Below are positions 31,304-41,640 of a stretch of DNA of 64,000 nucleotides, piece after piece. Source of the DNA: Palaemon carinicauda (taxonomy: Eukaryota > Arthropoda > Malacostraca > Decapoda > Palaemonidae); the NCBI RefSeq assembly GCF_036898095.1, contig NC_090767.1, positions 25,256,570-25,320,569 of the forward strand. Direction: 5' to 3'. The first letter of the stretch is position 1; every line of letters starts with the position of its first letter. Position numbers and translations under genes: made by a program. Below the pieces are notes generated by a model. The model was not told the origin of the DNA. It was given only the letters and a program-made list of their open reading frames with translations, and did no database searches.

Positions 31304-31665
31304 ATGACAAATTTAAAGTAATTTGTATTTTTCCAATCCACACAAACCAAGAGCTCTTTATTAGGGAATATACTTTTTGCAAAGCTGGAAGACTAGCTAT
31401 AAGACTTTCAAGTGAGGTGTAACTACCTCGCCACTAGTTAGCGAGGGGAGGTAGCAGGTACACACACACACACACACACACACATACACCAGTAGTGTCT
31501 CATCATTTTTGCTTGGAGGCAGGACTTAGAGGAATAGGTGATGGCGGACCAATTTGTATAGAGCTACAGGTTTGTATTGCTAGGAAAAATACAAATAACT
31601 TTATTTTTGTCATTTGTTGCGTCGCCAAAATACAAACCTTCCGCTCTTTATTAGGGAAGACTCAC
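31304..31665 (-). repeat. C/D 3' terminal repeat, complementary region and (CA)n tract
   Basis: The arm at 31304-31350 (atgacaaatttaaagtaa...) pairs with about 31562-31613. Next to it, tgttgcgtcgccaaaataca is the expected copy of the 5' start. A CA microsatellite of about 13 units lies at 31459-31485 between the arms. Confidence 0.75.
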
Positions 31666-32099
31666 CCTTTAGGTGGGTGGAAGTCCTAACCAACTGTCTG
31701 GCTTTTGACCTGGGGTTCCCATCCGTGCTACGCATGCATAAGGAGGAATACCATGACCCCTCGCTAAAATCTGTGCCATAGCATGCTTTAGCAGCCTGAG
31801 CAATCTGTGTGATTGTGTGATATCAGCAGTGTGACTAGTCTAGGTAAGAATTCTTAGAAATGAATCTTTAAACCAAACATAGACATACCCAATCCTCCCT
31901 AACCAGGGAGCATGGGGACGCAACTATCTCTCTACCAGGTTACGCAAGGGAAATGGTTATTACCTGCAGACAGAGGAGGCCAGCGTGCAGAGTACCGTAG
32001 GTGCTGTGCCCTGAGAGGGGAAGATGACAGAAAGGAAGAGCCAGTCATTCTTATCATTCATCCCAGACTTAATCCAAGGTAACCTCTGCCTTCCACTAT

Positions 32100-32760
32100 A
32101 TTCTACCCGTTCATCAAGGAGCTTGAGGTGTTTAAACCACTTGTTGAGCAGCCACCAAAGGTCCAATGGAGAATATCTCCCTGTTCCTGTGGATCATGTC
32201 TGGCAGGACGTGGGCGGTGAAGGTCATTTGACGCTTCCACACACACGCTTGCAAGATCTGCATCACAAGAGTAGTTCTTAGATGCTAGGGACGTGGCAAT
32301 GCCCCTCACGTATCAAGTTCTAGGTATTTTTGTCTGAGTAGAAGGATCAGGATTCAAGGCCCAGCTTTATGAACTCATGCTGATATAGTGTTCTTGGTGA
32401 TCCTTCCCTTTACTTTCTCCATGCTGCCAAAAAGTGCTTTCACAGTAGCATCTCAAGGCCCTCACTGGACAAAGTAGCAGTTGATTTGGGTTATCGGTTA
32501 CATTAAGGAGACTCTCAATCCAGAACAACCCGTATCTAGGATCTGCTACTCCGGAATTTTGAGTCTTGGTGATAAACACATCCTCTTAAATGGGAGATGT
32601 CTTGGGAATAACCATGGAGTTCACTTACTCTCTTGGCCGAGGCAAAAGCGAGAAGGATACAGTCTTTCGAGTCAGGTGAAGAACTGATGCCTGGCATAAT
32701 GGTTTGTAAGGGGCTCCACTTCAGAGATCAAAGAACACGAACCACGTTCCATGAAGGAGG
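32100..32760 (-). pseudogene. DIRS tyrosine recombinase catalytic part (C/D)
   Basis: Minus strand: FITKTQNSGVADPRYGLFWI, ESLLNVTDNPNQLLLCPVRA and LRCYCEST (about 32579-32435), then GIATSLASKNYSCDADLA near the expected HxxR region (about 32305-32250), and a final segment corresponding to the W..Y region at 32240-32180. Comparison with copy A shows a broken HxxR and several indels. It is non-functional. Confidence 0.75.
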
Positions 32761-33850
32761 TCAACTTCCGACTGAGGAGACGCAAGCTCGAAACTCCATA
32801 TGAGGAGGGAGAATTCCAACAAAGAGGAAATATTTGTTCTTTTCAGTCCATAAGCAAGGCTTGAGGTTGAGCGATAGCCTTTCACCGGTGAGACTGAGAG
32901 GAGCTTTTCCTCTTGAAGGTAAATGAGGAAATGCACTATTGCTGAAATGGAGGCATAAAGGGGAGAAATATCCCTTCTACGACACCAACCACAGAAGATA
33001 TTCCACTTGGCCTGGTAGCCTATAGCTGGAGACTCCCGAAGGTATCCGGACATCATCATCGCAACATATTGCGAAAATCCTCTCTGCATGAGATGTTGGA
33101 TAACCTCCAGGCGTGAAAAAGTATGAACTCTACAGCTTTGTGGTAAATGTTCACGTATGGTCATTTGAGCAGGTCGTGCCAATGAGGAAATTCTCTCAGG
33201 ACTTCTGTCAGTAGCTGAAAAAGGTCCGGAAATCATTCCACATGATGCCATAGCGGAGCTAAGAGGGTCATTGCTAGATTGGAGGATGATCTTGGCTTGT
33301 TGAGCATCCTTCTCATCAGACAGAACGTGGGAAAGGCGTAAATGTGGATGTGTCCCACCGTTGTTGGAATGCATCTTGCCAGAGAGTCTGGGGATCCGAG
33401 ACAGGGGAATAGTAAAGCGGGAGTCTGTTGTTCAGGCACGTCGCGAACAGGTCCACTGTCTGGGAACCCCATAAAGTCAAGACTTTGTTCGCTACTAGAT
33501 GATTCACAGACCACACAGAGCCCACAATCTGAGTTGCATTGCTCAGGTTGTCGTGCAAGCACATTCCTTTTGCCTGGACTGAAGCAAGAAGACAGGGACA
33601 CCGATTTGTCTTCTGGCCATCTTAGCATCTCCACTGCTAAGGTGCTGCCAAAATATGCTAGGATCTTTCGGACTTGGACCAGAGCCCGGAGGTTGTGTGA
33701 TAAAGCAGATGAGGTCCCAACCCTTCTTTTGATGCATCTAAGCATCAATTCCGATGGGAGTACAAAAAGGTCAACTCGCTGGAGATACTCATCTGTCACC
33801 CACCATTCTAGATGCGTCCGCTGCTCGGACACCATGGGGACCAACGAACC
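32721..33850 (-). pseudogene. DIRS RNase H, linker and recombinase N-terminus (C/D)
   Basis: From 33844: THLEWWVTDEYLQRVDLFVL, an RNase H core lacking part of its middle, FSPGKRNVLARQPEQ, then DAFQQRWD-type and LMRRMLNKPRSSSNLAMTLL segments. From 33230: MMSGYLRESPAIGYQAKWN, IFCGWCRRRDISPLYASI and VKGYRSTSSLAYGLK, the SAM-like N-terminal part of the recombinase. Frames change at about 33370 and 33560. It is colinear with copy A at 43.2-44.4 kb. Confidence 0.8.
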
Positions 33851-34153
33851 TGGAGAGCCCTCGTGTTGAACCCCCCTGGACCTCAGCCGTCACTGAAGTG
33901 AACGAATTCATAGACGGCCATTGAGCACTAGATGTTCCAGGGATGATAGGTGACCTATGAGACATAACCACCGCTGAGGTGGGAGTGCGTCTCGCTGTAG
34001 GAAGGGACTTGCATAGTTCTTCAGCCTCTGGATCCTATCGTCTGAAAGGAAGACTTTCTGCAGGGTGATGTCGATGATCATTCCAAGGTAGACTAGTCTT
34101 TGTGATGGTAGCAGAGACAACTTCTTGAGGTTTACCACAAGCCCTAGGTCGTA
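33851..34153 (-). pseudogene. DIRS RT C-terminal part (C/D), cut by copy E
   Basis: Minus strand 34138-33908 reads VNLKKLSLLPSQRLVYLGMI and SDDRIQRLKNYASPFLQRDA, then WLCLIGHLSSLEHLVLNGRL. This is the RT thumb that in copies A and B follows the YLDDW motif by about 40 residues. The missing upstream part is found at 41640-41480. Confidence 0.82.
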
Positions 34154-34610
34154 AAAAGGGATTTTGACTTAGGAAAAATCTATTTCTGGGAAGAGGCCTG
34201 TGACGCCCGGTGAAAAAGGTCCTTCTTTGTACCTTTCCTAATATAAATCTTCCAAATATACTAGAGAAAGATAAAAGCATGGAATGCAGAGGTTACAACC
34301 CTCACGCGAACACCTTGTAGGTGTCGTGTATTAAACAAAGGCGTGCGAAAACCACTATTCACAGGTTGTCTTCCATTTAGATAATCCCTTCATCAATGGG
34401 GAGGGCCGTGACAGGCCCTAGAGAACATATTTGACCTACCCCACCGACACCTACCACGCACGCCCTCTAGGACATCCTTCTGCAAGAACATATGGCTTGG
34501 CAAGGAAGAAATGGGGGGGAGGTGTCCGTACCATATATCCGGGAAGGGTTATACCGGGCGTCACAGGCCTCTTCCCAGAAATAGATTTTTCCTTCGTCAA
34601 AATCCCTTTT
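34154..34610 (-). repeat. Copy E 3' inverted arms
   Basis: 34154-34210 (aaaagggattttgac..cgcccgg) is the reverse complement of 34554-34610 with only a few mismatches, separated by 343 bp. The sequence just beyond the second arm (ctggggcggcctgtgacggc) would be the copy of the 5' start by analogy with copies A, B and C/D. I do not find its partner at the right end. Confidence 0.82.
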
Positions 34611-35039
34611 CTGGGGCGGCCTGTGACGGCCGGTGAGAATGTACCAGAGAATGCCTTCCAAGCCCATTACCATAATAACATAATAAGGAGAAAACAAACA
34701 CCATGTAAGCCAATAATATAATACTGTAAGTAAACATAAATCATAAACTAGCCATAGGCATAGGGGACGTAATGCTAAAATAATATGAAGACAAGGGATC
34801 ACCTGAGTGTCCAGTCGTAAAAGGTATCAATCTTACATGTCTAAGCATATCTAAACTTTAAAGGAATGGTAATTACAATAACAGTTAAATCATAGCAATT
34901 AAACATGGTAAAATAACTTAGGGCTAACGAACCACCCAGGAGAGTGGCGACGTGGTGTGAGAGGTGGTTAGGAGGGAGGACAGAAGAGATGGAATAAAGA
35001 AATAATCAGAGTTTAATGGGGGGAGATAAGACTCCCTGC

Positions 35040-35975
35040 TGCAACCGTAGGGTATTTAAGGGCCTGTGAGTTCTTTAGATAGTGGCGTTTGAAAACCATA
35101 GGAAATTTCCAACCCGTGTATTTTTTAAGGTCATCAAAGTCCATGTTCTGGAAGTAATTGATAGAGGTAGCTATTGACCGTATATCATGAGCATGGGGAA
35201 ATGATTCCGGGTTAGCATGTTAAATGAAGTAGAGGATTTGTTGTCTGATACCTTGAATGGTCATAGTACCCCCTTGTTCCCTGATAAATAAGGGGCCAGA
35301 CAAGCGGGTGGCAGATCTAGCTAAAAAGGTCCTGAGAGTAGTGACTGGACACAGCGAAGGATCCTGGGGAAGAGAGATAATCTTCCAAGGGGACCACCTA
35401 TTTGCAGGTCCTCATTTTTAGCTAGGAAAGCTCTGTCTGGGGAAAGCAGTACTTAGCCTGTAGGGAGGAAATCTATGTTTTCCGGGTTACGTGAGAGAGC
35501 TGCTAGTTCTGACATTCTAGCACCTGAGGCCATAGCTGTTAGAAATAACGTCTTCCTAAGCAGAGTGATATAATAGCAGGACTCGTTGTCCGTGTCCGAC
35601 GCGAGTTTGAGGACATTGTTCAGAGACCAAGAGACTTTTTGCGGCCGAACCAAAGGCCGAAGCCTAGCACATGCTTTTGGAATGGATGAGAAATAGGAAC
35701 CAGCCAGGTTAATGTTAAACCCAACCAGGAATATCTTCTTCAAAGCTGACTTGATGGTAGTTATAGTGCTAGCTGCCAAGTCCTTGTCAAATAGGAACCT
35801 AAAGAACGAGATGGCTAAATTCGGAGCCATACGAGTGTGGTCTGAATTCTTTAGGAAACCTTCTAATTTCTTAACAGCCAAATCATATTGACGAATTGTC
35901 GAGTCCCTTTTGTCCGCTTCGATGAAGAGAACGTTTTCCGGGTCAATGTTTGCGTCTTTATGAGCTGCAAACTTC
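35040..35975 (-). pseudogene. DIRS tyrosine recombinase (copy E)
   Basis: The N-terminal part (from about 36010) is in the long RT frame: FLDFLKFAAHKDANIDPENV, a SAM-like helical region, then TAMASGARMSELAALS with the first catalytic Arg, ending at a stop at 35453. Downstream, in other frames, are PLFIREQGGTMTIQGI, HAHDIRSIATSI with the HxxR motif (about 35190-35160), and YTGWKFPMVFKRHYL with Trp and the Tyr nucleophile (about 35120-35070). One stop precedes the HxxR part. All signature residues are present but not in one frame. Confidence 0.82.
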
Positions 35976-36690
35976 AAGAAGTCCAAAAAGTTAGGGTTTT
36001 GGCTATCCTTGAGGAATCTGACACAGTCTGTGTTTGGATTACTTGGGTTAGTTTGGGGAATGGAATCTGGAAGGGTCGGAGTTTCAACTCGAGGAGGAGA
36101 GGAAACCAACTGCTCTTTGGCCAGTGAGGTGCTACTAAGGCCACTACCCCCCGGAAGGAGCGTAGTTTGTGCAATACTTTCATTAGGAGATTCACTGGTG
36201 GAATCTTCCTCCAATAGTTCCAATCCAGGGTTAATGCGTCTATGGCATAAGCCTGAGGGTCCATGTTTGGTGTCACATAACACGGAAGTTTGTGATTCAT
36301 CTGAGTTGCGAATAGATCTACCTGAAGGCCCGGAACCAGCCTGAGTATAAACCGGAATGAAATTATGTCCAGAGACCATTCTGATTCCAGTGGTTTCGTC
36401 CTGGATAGTGAGTCCGCTATCACATTCTGGACTCCCGCTAGGTGGGTTGCTGACAGGAACCAGTTCTTTTCTGCTGCCAAGGCGAAGATAGTGACCAGGA
36501 TCTGATTCAGGTTGGGCGACTTGGATCCTCCTCTGTTGATGCAGTGTACTACGGCTGTGCTGTCTGACACTACTCTGATGTGGGTCGACCTCGGAGGAGA
36601 GAGTCTCTTCAGGGTCAAGAACACTGCCATGGCTTCGAGAACATTGATATGGAAGTGTTTCATGGCGGGTGACCAAGAGCCCTGAAACAT
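35974..36690 (-). pseudogene. DIRS RNase H and connecting region (copy E)
   Basis: An open frame of 238 codons reads HFHINVLEAMAVFLTLKRL (catalytic Glu), IRVVSDSTAVVHCINRGG (catalytic Asp), LAGVQNVIADSLSR (final motif), then VDLFATQMNHKLPCYVTPN and VALVAPHWPKSSWFPLLLEL of the connecting region. The first RNase H Asp (TIHTDASEWMGG) is still in the RT frame, so a single extra base near 36700 separates the halves. The last about 40 codons overlap the recombinase frame, as is common in DIRS elements. Confidence 0.85.
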
Positions 36691-37850
36691 CTGACGTTCG
36701 TAATAACCCGCCCATCCACTCAGACGCGTCTGTATGAATTGTCACTTGTGGGGGTAGGAATTGAAGAGGAACCGATTTGGAGAGGTTCTTCGGTTCGGAC
36801 CATGGCTGTAGTCTCATTTTCAAGACAGAGGGGATCTTCGAGACCTTGTCTCTTAAAGGTACTGTGGCTCTCTTTCTCCAAACTCGATTGATGTCTTTGA
36901 GTTTGGCTTTCAATAGCCGATCTGTTACTGAAGCGAATTGAAGAAGGCCGAGGATTCTTTCTAAGGCTCTTCTGGACACCTGTTTGTGTTTGAGAAAATT
37001 CTTGACCTTGGAAGCTATTTCTCTTACCTTTTTGGGAGTTAGAACCAGCTTGTGCCGTGCAAGGTCCCACTGTATGCCTAACCATTCGAAGCGGTCTGAT
37101 GGTAGTAGGCGGGATTTTTGGAGATTGACCCGAAATCCCAGGTTGGCGAGAAAACGAAGTACTTTCTTCGTAGCTCTGTTGCACTCCAGGGCTGACCGAG
37201 CCCAAATAAGCCAATCGTCCAAATAAGCAACGATCTGAATCCCTTGGTTCCCGAGTTGTTCTAACACTGTCTCTCCCAGTTTCGTGAATATCCTGGGTGC
37301 AATGTTGAGGCCGAAGGGCATGACTTTGAACGCAAAGGCTTTCCTGCCTAGACGGAAACCTAGGTAAGGAGAGAAGTTTCGAGCTATTGGTACGTGATAA
37401 TAGGCGTCAGTAAGATCGATAGAGGTGGTGACGGCCCCACGGGGAAGCTGGGTCCGTACCTGAGAGATGGTCAACATCCGGAACCTGCCGCAGAGGATGT
37501 AAGAATTTAGCTTTGACAAGTCCAGGACCACTCTCAATACCGACGAGCCTTTCTTCGGAACTGTGAACAGGCGGCCTTGGAACTTCAGCGATCGAACCCG
37601 TTTGATTGCTTTTTTCTTTAGTAACTCGGTGGTGTACTCTCTCAGAATGGTAGTGGGTCTCTGGAAGAAGGCCACTGGTGGAGGAGGAGAACCTTGTGAC
37701 CATTTCCACCCCAAGCCTTTGGAGACTATGCTGTGAGCCCACGGACTGAAGGTCCAATGGTCTCGAAAGTGGTAAAGTCTCCCCCCTACCGGGACTATAT
37801 CATTGCGAGGGAGTGAATCTAGGTCCCTTCCCTCCTCGAGAACCCCTTGT
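36691..37850 (-). CDS. DIRS reverse transcriptase (copy E)
   Basis: The long frame from 38161 becomes meaningful near the gag stop: HFRDHWTFSPWAHSIVSKG, FTVPKKGSSVLRVVLDLSKL, SIDLTDAYYHVPI, FAFKVMPFGLNIAPRIFTKL, and the active-site YLDDWLIW (37225-37205 area). LQKSRLLPSDRFEWLGIQW and the thumb to TIHTDASEWMGG (about 36730) follow. Relative to gag the frame is +1, so pol may need frameshifting or a separate start. There is no stop within RT. After 36700 the same frame stays open for 700 nt out of phase with RNase H and then re-enters the recombinase. Confidence 0.88.
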
Positions 37851-39800
37851 CCTAGGTCCGCCTCGTTGACGGAACTGTCCTCTAGCCCTGTAGCTACCTC
37901 TCTGGTGTCCACGAAAGGGACCTGAGGGTTCGTAGCTAGGGTTGTATGCGGGTGAGGGCTTCCAAACGGGGTTGGGTTGGGTACCTGGGGGAGCAGTGAG
38001 GTAGACCACCTGTTGAGGGTGCTTCGGTTGTAGAGGTGACGAAGCAGCGGGAGACTGTGAAGACGAGTGGGTAACCGACGATTGCTGGTAGTGACCTCGG
38101 CTCGTCTTGTAAGGGGCAAACCTCCGTTTCTTCCTGAAGAAGGTTCGCTTTTGAACCTCAACCCTCCTTTTGGCAGTGAGGCCCCACCTCACTTGCAAAT
38201 TTTGGTTTGCTCTCGCAGCGTCTTGTAGTACCTTGTTCACCTCCTCCTGAGGAAAAAGGTTCTTACCCCAGCAGGGGGAAGCTATCAGTCTGTTTGGTTC
38301 ATGCCTGATCGAGGCCTCAGATAGAACGTGTTTCCTGCAATTAACCCGAGCCGAACAAAACTCGTGTAAGTCGATTTGGAAGGACAGAGACAGGTTCTTT
38401 GTGAATACCCGGAACAAGGTCTCGGTCGGATAAAGCGAGGTTAGGGACTCCACGGAGGTAATGGAGTGGAGAGACCTAGCTAACCTATTCCGTGCCTCAA
38501 ACTCAGTCTTGAGAAGATTATCTGGTAATTTGGGAAGCTTCTCGGAAAACAGATTAGAGGCGCAGTCTGGGTCTAACTTCCCTACTGTGAAAGTAGCGGG
38601 GTCATCATCCCAGATAGTAACGGTACTCAGAATGAGCATGGAGGTGGGATCCGTCTCATTAAGAGCCGGCATGGCAGAACCTTCTTTGATAGCTTGAAAA
38701 GTAAGAGCTGCCATTTTATCTGTAATAAGCAAGGTAATAACTGGAGAAGCTGTAAATATGGTGTAGGCTCCTTTGTGTGGGGTGAGCTTGGAATTAGTGC
38801 ACCCCCAGTCTGACAACGTCCTGGCCCAGAGAGCTTGGGCCTGCTCTTTAGGAAATATTACCGTTTCCTTCGGTACCTTGTCTAACCTAACCAAGGCATG
38901 TTCTTTCAATCGGATGAAGCCGTTGAATAGGAATTCTAGTCCCAGAGGGTAAAATTCTAGGTCCTCTAGAGGACTTGTGAATATGCCCTCCAGAGTTATG
39001 GCACCATCAATATATGGAGCATGTAAGGCAAACCTCCAAGGGTTGTTTTTCTCGAAGGGGGGTAACTTCAATGCGTCCGGGGCTGAAGGAGGAGGCATCT
39101 GAGTTCCGGAACGGATGAGACTCGCCACCATATCTTTGAGCTCCGTCATAGGTCCTTGGTCTGTCCTAGACTGTTGTTGTAGATGCTGTTGTATCTGTTC
39201 TTTCACAATATCCCTGACCAAGGCGGCGGATAAAGCGGGCTCCCGAGCCCGATCCTCTAACGAAGCCCTGGACTTAGTGGACTTCGACTTTTTAGGAGTC
39301 ACAGTTTTAGGTACAGTAATATGAACATCAGGATCCTTTGAGGGTCCCGGAACCGGTGACACTGATAATGGCAAAGCTGAAGGCTTAAAGGTACATAGTG
39401 GCTTTACCTTGGGTCGTACAGGAACGGAGGGACCTCGAGGAGAAGCCGTAGGTTTATCAAAGCCGTGAAAGGAAGTAGTAGAGGAAGGAGTGTGGGGTGA
39501 AAGGGGGTCCACCAACTCAACACCACCTACCTGCTCATCCATGGGTTCGTCGTCCAGACCTAGGTAGGGCTCGGCCTCCGTCACTAAAACCTCTTCCTCC
39601 GTTAGAATGGTTGCTCTAACCACCTCAATTAACGGGGCCGCTGTCTCCGGTGGAACTGCTGCAGTAGTAAAGTCTGGGAATAGGCGAGAAGCCATGTCTC
39701 CATCAAGGAGATAGGGTGCGCCAGACGGCGCATTCCTCCCAAAACCCGACACCCAAGGACGGAGAGTAGCTCTTGCTTCCCGGAGAGATTCATCATCAGC
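37800..39800 (-). CDS. DIRS gag, exon 3 (copy E)
   Basis: Starting at the predicted acceptor (39802-39801), the frame reads ADDESLREARATLRPW and stays open to a stop at 37800, about 666 codons. An acidic Pro/Ser-rich region is followed by a helix with KEQIQQHLQQQSRTDQ (about 39190), a large capsid-like region (about 39060-38200; KLPPFEKNNPWRFALHAPY), then a basic part and an RG-rich tail (GSYRARGQFRQRGGPRTRG, about 37880-37830) for nucleic-acid binding. No disruption. The RT frame overlaps its last part. Confidence 0.82.
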   Translation of the reverse strand, partial: ADDESLREARATLRPWVSGFGRNAPSGAPYLLDGDMASRLFPDFTTAAVPPETAAPLIEVVRATILTEEEVLVTEAEPYLGLDDEPMDEQVGGVELVDPLSPHTPSSTTSFHGFDKPTASPRGPSVPVRPKVKPLCTFKPSALPLSVSPVPGPSKDPDVHITVPKTVTPKKSKSTKSRASLEDRAREPALSAALVRDIVKEQIQQHLQQQSRTDQGPMTELKDMVASLIRSGTQMPPPSAPDALKLPPFEKNNPWRFALHAPYIDGAITLEGIFTSPLEDLEFYPLGLEFLFNGFIRLKEHALVRLDKVPKETVIFPKEQAQALWARTLSDWGCTNSKLTPHKGAYTIFTASPVITLLITDKMAALTFQAIKEGSAMPALNETDPTSMLILSTVTIWDDDPATFTVGKLDPDCASNLFSEKLPKLPDNLLKTEFEARNRLARSLHSITSVESLTSLYPTETLFRVFTKNLSLSFQIDLHEFCSARVNCRKHVLSEASIRHEPNRLIASPCWGKNLFPQEEVNKVLQDAARANQNLQVRWGLTAKRRVEVQKRTFFRKKRRFAPYKTSRGHYQQSSVTHSSSQSPAASSPLQPKHPQQVVYLTAPPGTQPNPVWKPSPAYNPSYEPSGPFRGHQRGSYRARGQFRQRGGPRTRGSRGGKGPRFTPSQ

Positions 39801-39909
39801 CTGAAAGAGGAGAGGGGATTAATGATGAAGCCAAAACTGATGTAAATATATAAAGACCAATTAATACCTCGCAAAGGATATTAACAGGAACAAACTAGAA
39901 CCAACTTAC
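39801..39909 (-). other. Predicted intron 2 of copy E gag (109 nt)
   Basis: The donor GTAAGT starts at 39909 and the acceptor ctcctctttcag ends at 39801. Exon 2 ends and exon 3 starts on codon boundaries (phase 0). Reading through instead hits a stop a few codons into the intron. Confidence 0.7.
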
Positions 39910-40098
39910 CTCCTCGTTCAGGAGTAGGGATGACAGCTCATAGCAGAGCATGCATGACTCCGGGAACCATATCATATAGGGGGCTTGTCCCGGTTCCCGA
40001 GAGAAGGATATGGCGCAATGGGCATGGGACCGGCATAGATCATGGCCCATGGGATCAGTAAAGGCAGCGGAGCAGCCCTTGGCAGCGCAGCGGACTTT
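39910..40098 (-). CDS. DIRS gag, exon 2: cysteine/histidine head (copy E)
   Basis: The 63 codons begin KVRCAAKGCSAAF and continue PMGHDLCRSHAHC and WFPESCMLCYELSS. The spaced Cys and His residues are the same kind of zinc-binding head seen at the start of the other DIRS gags. It is flanked by consensus splice sites on both sides and open in frame. Confidence 0.7.
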
Positions 40099-40256
40099 CT
40101 GTAAAAAGAAAGAAGACATAAGTCTGGATGTTCCTTGAGATTCTGGTCAGTGACATATGAATCAGAAAACACTTAAATCTTAATTATGTGTGAGTATGGT
40201 AGTAGCTAGTACCTTAATAAATTAAAAAATTATATTAAAAATCAGTAACCACGTAC
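40099..40256 (-). other. Predicted intron 1 of copy E gag (158 nt)
   Basis: The donor GTACGT starts at 40256 directly after an ATG. The acceptor is a long pyrimidine tract ending tctttttacag at 40099. The phase is 0. Confidence 0.6.
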
Positions 40257-40259
40257 CAT
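40257..40259 (-). CDS. Predicted start codon exon of copy E gag
   Basis: ATG lies immediately before the splice donor, so exon 1 would contribute only the initiator Met plus the leader. The alternative is that translation starts at the in-frame ATG (40113) inside intron 1 if it is retained: that reads MSSFFLQKVRC without a stop. Confidence 0.45.
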
Positions 40260-41470
40260 GAATCTCTAATCTTCATCGGTATCACATTGTTAACTCCGGT
40301 TCTGGACGTCTGCTTGATCTCTGTTTGTACCAGAGATCCGGTAGCAAAGGCCCGTCATCGAGATATCATGACAGTCACCGGTACGATAACATTAACCTCA
40401 ATGAATGTGTGTTATCTCCAGTGAAGCCAGAGATTTGATGAAAAAAGGGGCCATAAATGTGTAATTGTGATCAATCATGACAAAGGTTCGTGTGCAAAAG
40501 GCCTCAGCCGGAGTCTGAGAGCCGGATTTCACCGTTGCACTCCAAATATCTGGCTAGTTCTCACCCAATGAGTATCCATTATAGCGGAGTATAACTCAAG
40601 GCAGAGCTAAGGGTGTCGGCATAAAACGACCCCAATTAATGACTCATACACTAACGTACCTATTAATAGTGCTAGCTATATTAACAGTAACCACATAAAT
40701 AAAACATGTATAACATTAAACGTACTATCATCAACTCTGATAATAAGAGGAGGCCTGAATAACTCATGATCGTATAAAAACGGAGAACGGGAAATTCACC
40801 TCTCTTACTCAAGCTAATAAAGAAAACGAGAGAAGGGATAACTCATATCTGTAGAACAGGAAACGAGCACTCTATGCTCTCGCTCTCAAGGTTACATAAT
40901 AAAAAACTAACATCACACAATAATATAAGAAAAATAATAAAATTTATTGCTTTTTTCTTAGTAATTGTAATAACCAAGAACGAAGAATAACGACAACGTA
41001 ACAAATAAACAAGGATATAGTCTAAATCGAGCCTTCCTGAGGCGAGTACAAAACTAACAGACTAAATCGCTATTCTTTAAATCGCTATTCTTCGTAGGTC
41101 CAAATTGGACTTGCAAGCAAATAAATACCATAGTAAAAACTAATAATAATTAAAGATAACACAAATGGTCATAAAACGTAAGTGATATAACCTAGATGAC
41201 AGAGTACCAGATGGGCAATAATAACTAGAAAATTTACCGAAGCGAACATAACCCAAAATGGCTGCCGATACCTCGGCAGGACAATCGCTTCCAAAACTAA
41301 AAACCACCATATTGGAAACAACAAATGCCCGGTACTGCAATAAGCTGCCAAAACAAACTATGGTACTTAACATTGGTAAAGGTGAAGTAGCAACGTCAGT
41401 CATGTTGAAATAACGAGAAACTCTTCGAAAAATACTGTGCAAAATCAATCTCAACTTGCGATCAAGTCCA
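40260..41470. other. Leader or unassigned DNA between copy E gag and C/D RT
   Basis: About 1.2 kb with no supported coding region. It is AT-rich, with a direct repeat (aaatcgctattctt twice, 41064-41095). Expected to hold the 5' terminal repeat of copy E, but I do not see a match to its 3' complementary region, so the 5' end may be rearranged or another small insertion is present. Confidence 0.4.
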
Positions 41471-41640
41471 AAATCAACTTGGAGTCTACCTCGGTGTTGA
41501 AGAAGGGTAGCCACCGAGTCTGCTAGGATCAGCCAGTCGTTCAGGCATCTTAGGAGACAGATGCCAATCCTGTGGGCCCAGGTTGACACTAGGGAGAAAA
41601 CCTGAGGTGCTGTACACAGGCCGATGCACAGCACCTTGAA
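41471..41640 (-). pseudogene. DIRS RT catalytic segment of C/D
   Basis: Minus strand from 41640: FKVLCIGLCTAPQVFSLVST, then WAHRIGICLLRCLNDWLILA and DSVATLLQHRGRL, then loss of similarity at about 41470. The usual YLDD is CLND, so a catalytic Asp is lost. Its upstream part ends with RKYQ at 49093 on the other side of copy A. Its downstream part starts at 34153. Confidence 0.85.

Larger units (their letters stand above)
31304..34153 (-). mobile_element. DIRS-like retrotransposon C/D, 3' half
   Basis: This is the left (3') part of an element whose 5' part lies at about 41470-41640 and 49093-53309. It holds the 3' terminal repeat, YR, linker, RNase H and the end of RT. The right limit at 34153 falls inside RT, exactly where copy E begins, and the RT resumes beyond E. 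Its terminal repeat (ctctttattagggaatatac) differs from copies A/B but matches the 5' repeat at 53.2-53.3 kb, which identifies the two halves as one element. Confidence 0.8.
34154..41470 (-). mobile_element. DIRS-like retrotransposon, second family (copy E)
   Basis: Inserted in the RT of C/D and read right to left, it has a start exon, gag with two predicted introns, RT, RNase H, YR and a terminal region with paired inverted arms. The left limit is sharp. The right limit is inferred from where C/D RT text resumes (about 41460-41480), and the last about 1.2 kb has no recognised feature. Gag is intact and RT nearly so, so this copy is younger than most others, but YR is broken. Confidence 0.78.

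Noticed and set aside
36009..36344. Plus-strand open frame of 111 codons opposite copy E RNase H
   Set aside because: Antisense shadow with no recognisable domain or independent start context.
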